Assembly: GCA_012031875.1 (NCBI GenBank)
Contig: JAAUSZ010000013.1
Span: forward strand, 1-39,642
Direction of reading: 5' to 3'
Origin: Desulfobacula sp.
GTDB taxonomy: Bacteria > Desulfobacterota > Desulfobacteria > Desulfobacterales > Desulfobacteraceae
DNA: 39,642 nt
The position numbers and the translations under genes were made by a program. Below are positions 36,595-39,642 of the stretch, piece by piece. Under the pieces are notes generated by a model that was not told the DNA's origin, did no database searches, and saw only the letters and a program-made list of their open reading frames with translations. Each line of letters opens with the position of its first letter. Positions within the stretch are counted from its first letter, which is position 1.

Positions 36595-37751
36595 ATGGAA
36601 ATTGTTGGAATCGATGTCGGGTTTGGTTTTACCAAGGCATATAACGGGAAAAATTCCGTTATATTCAATCCATCATCGGTGATGCAACCGATATCCAGTT
36701 TCATTCCGTCATGGGAGATGAATCCTCTACCGCAAATCTGCACATTACCCTTGATGATAAATCCTATTATCTCGGCAGCTATGCCGAACTCCAGTCCAAT
36801 ATCCGGGAGTTTACCCTTGACCAGGAAAAATTGCTGGAAAATTATTTCAAAATTCTTGCCGTGACCGCGGCCGGGCTCTGTACGGATACAACCGCGCCCA
36901 TCCAGGTTGTCACCGGACTTCCGGTGGGATACCTGAAAAGGGACAGCAAAAGATTAAAGGAATTGATTACCGGCGTTCATTATATCACCTTCCATTATCC
37001 TGAAGGAAAGGATGTCATCAAAAAGGTCCACATTGATAAGATCCAGGTCATTCCCCAACCCATTGGTTCGATTTTCAACCTGATTTTTGATGAACAGGGC
37101 AGGATCATCGACAAACAACTGGCCGGCCAGAAGATCGGTGTGGTGGACATTGGTTTTAAAACCACTGATTTCAGTATTTTTGACCACCTTCTGTATATCG
37201 AAAGAGGATCTTCCACCATGGATACCGGGATTTCAAAGTGTTTTTCCGTCATTGCCGGCAAACTGCGCCAGGAAAGCAATATTAATATTGAACTCTTCAG
37301 GATGTATAAATTTATCGAATCCGGAATGATCAAGATCAAAGGGAAGGAATACAATATCTCCAACCTTAAAAAAAGGGTTTACACCCATGCCGCGGCAGCC
37401 ATTGTATCGGATCTGAACCGACTCTGGGAAAATGACTGGGATATCGATTCCATTATCCTTTCCGGCGGCGGCAGTGTGGAACTTGCCGAACACCTGATTT
37501 CCGGGATTGAAGGCAATGTTATCCCCATCCCCAAAAATATTGATGCCCGGTTTAACAATGTCCAGGGATATTGCAAATTCGGGCGGTATAAATGGGGGTA
37601 TGCCAAGCCTTTGTCAGAACAAGGCACTGCAGAAACGGTTAAAAATACAGGGCCTGCCGAAGAGGGGGAACCTCCCCGCCACCCTGATCCGGAGGATAGC
37701 ACAATCGATAAGCCCACCAAAGGGCTTGCCTGGCTCCGCCGCCAAAACTGA
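36595..37751 (+). CDS. ParM/StbA-like actin family protein, frameshifted
   Basis: About 385 residues when repaired. The fold is actin/Hsp70: GIDVGFGFTKAY is the first phosphate loop, VVDIGFKTTDFSIF the second, and IILSGGGSVELAE the adenosine motif. ParM and relatives form ATP-driven filaments that push plasmids apart. The frame breaks between about 36650 and 36675. One extra base near 36669 links VIF to KSIIGDATDIQFHSVMGDE, and the exact position is less sure than in other genes. A strong GAAGGAG site precedes the ATG. The last 50 residues are a Pro-rich tail. No ParR-like gene or repeat centromere is seen nearby. It lies 15 bases before larB. Confidence 0.82.
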
Positions 37752-37766
37752 GGCCGGTGATTCGAC

Positions 37767-38527
37767 ATGAACAGAGAAAATCTCAAACTTATCCTGTCCA
37801 GGATCGCCTCGGGCGATCTCAAGGTGGAAGAGGCGGAACAGCAGCTCCTGCACCTGGATTTTGAAAACATGGAATTTGCCCAGATCGACCATCACCGGTC
37901 CCTTCGGAAAGGATTTCCGGAAGTCATCTTCGGAGAGGGTAAAACCCCGGACCAGATCATTGGGATTCTCCAGAAAATGAGCCTTACCGAAAACATCATC
38001 CTTGTCACCCGGCTTGGGAAAGAAAAAGCAGATATCATCAAGTCCCGGTTTGAACATGCCGAATACTTTGAAGATGCAAGGCTGTTATGGATCAAAAAAC
38101 ATGATCCCGTCATCAGCGGCTTCGGCAAAATTCTTGTGGTGTGCGCAGGCACATCGGACATCCCTGTGGCCCGGGAGGCCCTTCTTACGGCAAAAGCCAT
38201 GGGCAATGAGGCGGAGTCCATTTTTGACGTGGGGGTGGCCGGGATCCATCGCCTTTTTTCCTATCATGAAAAATCATGGGAGCCTCCGTTATTATCGTTG
38301 CGGCAGGGATGGAGGGGGCGCTTCCCAGTGTTGTGGCGGGAATGGTAAAATCTCCCGTCATTGCAGTTCCCACCAGCATCGGCTACGGAACCGCCTTTGG
38401 CGGGATTGCAGCCCTTCTCGGCATGCTGAATTCATGCAGCTCCAATATTGCCGTGGTGAACATCGATAACGGATTCGGCGCCGGTTTCATGGCCTCTTCC
38501 ATTAACCATATCACCGCAGCCCGATAA
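37767..38527 (+). CDS. larB: Nickel-pincer cofactor biosynthesis protein LarB, frameshifted
   Basis: About 253 residues when repaired. LarB carboxylates and hydrolyses nicotinic acid adenine dinucleotide, the first step to the nickel-pincer cofactor of lactate racemase and related enzymes. The C-terminal PurE-like domain is clear: [21 protein letters not shown] and [14 protein letters not shown], ending NIDNGFGAG. The frame breaks at the five-A run 38269-38273. One added A gives [16 protein letters not shown] and continues correctly. It follows the ParM-like gene by 15 bases. larC and larE are not in the window, so whether the pathway is complete cannot be judged. Confidence 0.9.
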
Positions 38528-38532
38528 TCAAC

Positions 38533-38551
38533 CTGAGCCGGAAATGCTCAG
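38533..38551. terminator. Hairpin between convergent genes
   Basis: CTGAGC and GCTCAG form a perfect six-base stem around a seven-base loop just after the larB stop, followed by ATTTCCTTT. It lies between convergent genes and overlaps the end of the response-regulator gene. Confidence 0.5.
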
Positions 38552-39642
38552 ATTTCCTTTCTCAGATTGATGGCTTCCTTATGTTTGGGGTCGATTCGGA
38601 TAATCTGGTTGAGATAATCATCGGCCTGAAGAAATTTCTGATCCGCGAAATATATCTTTGCAAGATTGAGTTTGACGTCCACATGGCCCCTGACATGCCG
38701 GTCCACTTCCAGGAAATACTCAAGGGCTTTTTCCGAATTTTCGATTTCAAGATAGACCAGCCCTGCCTTGTAGACAATATCGTAATTGGACGGGTTTTCC
38801 TTGATGGTCTGCTCAAGCAACCTCAGGGGGAATTCGGTTTCATTATTGGCCATGCAGATCTCAATCACTTTTTCCCGCACCTGGGCGGATTTTTTGGAAA
38901 GCGCGATGATTTTCGAAAAAAGGTCCAGGGCCATTTGCTTTGACCCTTTGACCAGGAGTTTCTCAGCCAGATCCATGGCCTGATCAAAATACCGCGTGCT
39001 CAAACTCATGAGCTCAAGATAATACCGGCCGGCTTTTTCAAGCTGATTTTGACTGATATAATGCTCGGCCAGCCGGGCCCGGGTCATGGCGTCCTGTTTG
39101 TTGACCGATGCCGCTTTTAAAAGGCATTTTTCCGCAATATCGGGTTTGTCGATGCTGAAATGCAGCAAGCCGAGCTGACGCAGGAGTCTCGATGCAGACG
39201 GTTTGTGAACCAGTGCGATCCGTATCTGTTCTATGGCCTCATCAAAATTCCCATTTTCCTCAAGGTCTCTTGCCTTGATGCGGTGTATGGTTGCAGGATC
39301 AGGGTTATTGGCTTTTTCAACAACGGTTTTTATCTTATTATCCAGGGAGGAAAGGGTGAGGGGCTTTAAAAGATATCCGTCAATTTCCGTTTCCGCCACT
39401 TCGGAAACAATATCCCGCTCGGCTTCAGCCGTTACCATGATCACGGGCAGGTCCCTGAGCACCTTATCGTTCCGGATCATCTCAAGCATTTCAATCCCGT
39501 TCATCACCGGCATATTCCAATCGATGATGGCAATATCGCATTTTGCACTGTTAAGGATTTCAAGGCCTTCTTTTCCGTTTCGGCAAACCTTAAGGTCTTT
39601 CCGATTTCAATGCTGCAGCATTTTCCGCATGGTGAGCCGCAT
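38548..39642 (-). CDS. Response regulator with TPR repeats, partial and disrupted at the window edge
   Basis: A CheY-like receiver joined to TPR repeats. DIAIIDWNMPVMNG holds the phosphoacceptor Asp, VIMVTAEAE the conserved Thr/Ser, and GYLLKPL the Lys. From about 39270 downward, repeated 34-residue helix pairs (such as SEKALEYFLEVDRHVRGHVD) form several TPRs with no DNA-binding domain, suggesting output by protein contact. The gene continues beyond the window. In the visible part an in-frame TGA at 39607-39609 interrupts the frame near MRLTMRKMLQH, although receiver-like sequence resumes. Paired indels or a real interruption are both possible. Its sensor kinase is not in view. Confidence 0.8.

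Noticed and set aside
36595-36675. ParM-like gene as a true pseudogene
   Set aside because: Only one break is seen, and about 350 downstream residues keep all motifs and no stop codons, so error is more likely than decay.
1-39642. CRISPR arrays, insertion sequences, prophage genes
   Set aside because: No regularly spaced repeats, transposase, integrase or phage structural genes were found.

Overview
The window looks like chromosome of a Desulfobacterota (former Deltaproteobacteria), probably a Desulfobacteraceae-type sulfate reducer. This is inferred from the gene mix: a long-type PPi-dependent phosphofructokinase, an RNase J/FtsK operon, a COG4670-type CoA-transferase beside an AMP-forming acyl-CoA synthetase, LarB, CmoA/CmoB and a DUF6765 protein. 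I could run no search, so the taxon is inference. Coding density is high, and the only RNA gene seen is a tRNA-Gly(GCC).

Layout. 1-4.6 kb: end of an EamA exporter, a radical SAM protein with a small conserved partner, a ThDP enzyme and a J-domain protein. 4.8-6.3 kb: a DUF6765 protein followed by a small protein with a phospholipase A2-like Cys-Cys-x-x-His-Asp motif. 6.35-9.9 kb: acyl-CoA synthetase and CoA-transferase. 10.2-19.1 kb: a long minus-strand gene train reading PBP1B, TPR lipoprotein, small conserved protein, RNase J, FtsK, methyltransferase, hotdog thioesterase, small multidrug-export-type membrane protein. This links cell-wall synthesis, RNA decay and chromosome segregation. 19.3-27.4 kb: an unusual block of exported proteins. 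Two tandem paralogous putative zinc proteases flank a TPR-like lipoprotein, a small secreted protein follows, and a convergent OmpA-family protein and another exported protein lie beyond a bidirectional terminator. 27.5-31 kb: a GGDEF protein upstream of PPi-phosphofructokinase. 31.3-39.6 kb: tRNA-Gly, an ornithine cyclodeaminase-family gene, a Nudix-like protein, a TrpR-like regulator, an AMMECR1 protein, a small conserved protein, cmoB/cmoA, an orphan ParM-like actin gene with larB, and a response regulator with TPRs cut by the window edge.

Sequence quality. At least twelve genes are split by single-base frame changes. In most the reading frame is restored by changing the length of a short homopolymer by one, with family-conserved residues on both sides. 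I read these as consensus errors rather than decay. I therefore give each such gene its full repaired span and name the site of the break.

The most novel material is the 19.3-25.6 kb secreted cluster. Both large proteins carry HExxHxxNxxH, a metzincin-like zinc signature with Asn where Gly is usual, plus calcium-loop-like Asp-rich repeats, a candidate Met-turn and conserved C-terminal cysteines. Also worth attention are the overlapping PBP1B/TPR-lipoprotein pair, which resembles PBP1B with the activator LpoP, the PLA2-like small protein beside DUF6765, and the chromosomal ParM-like gene without a visible ParR partner.
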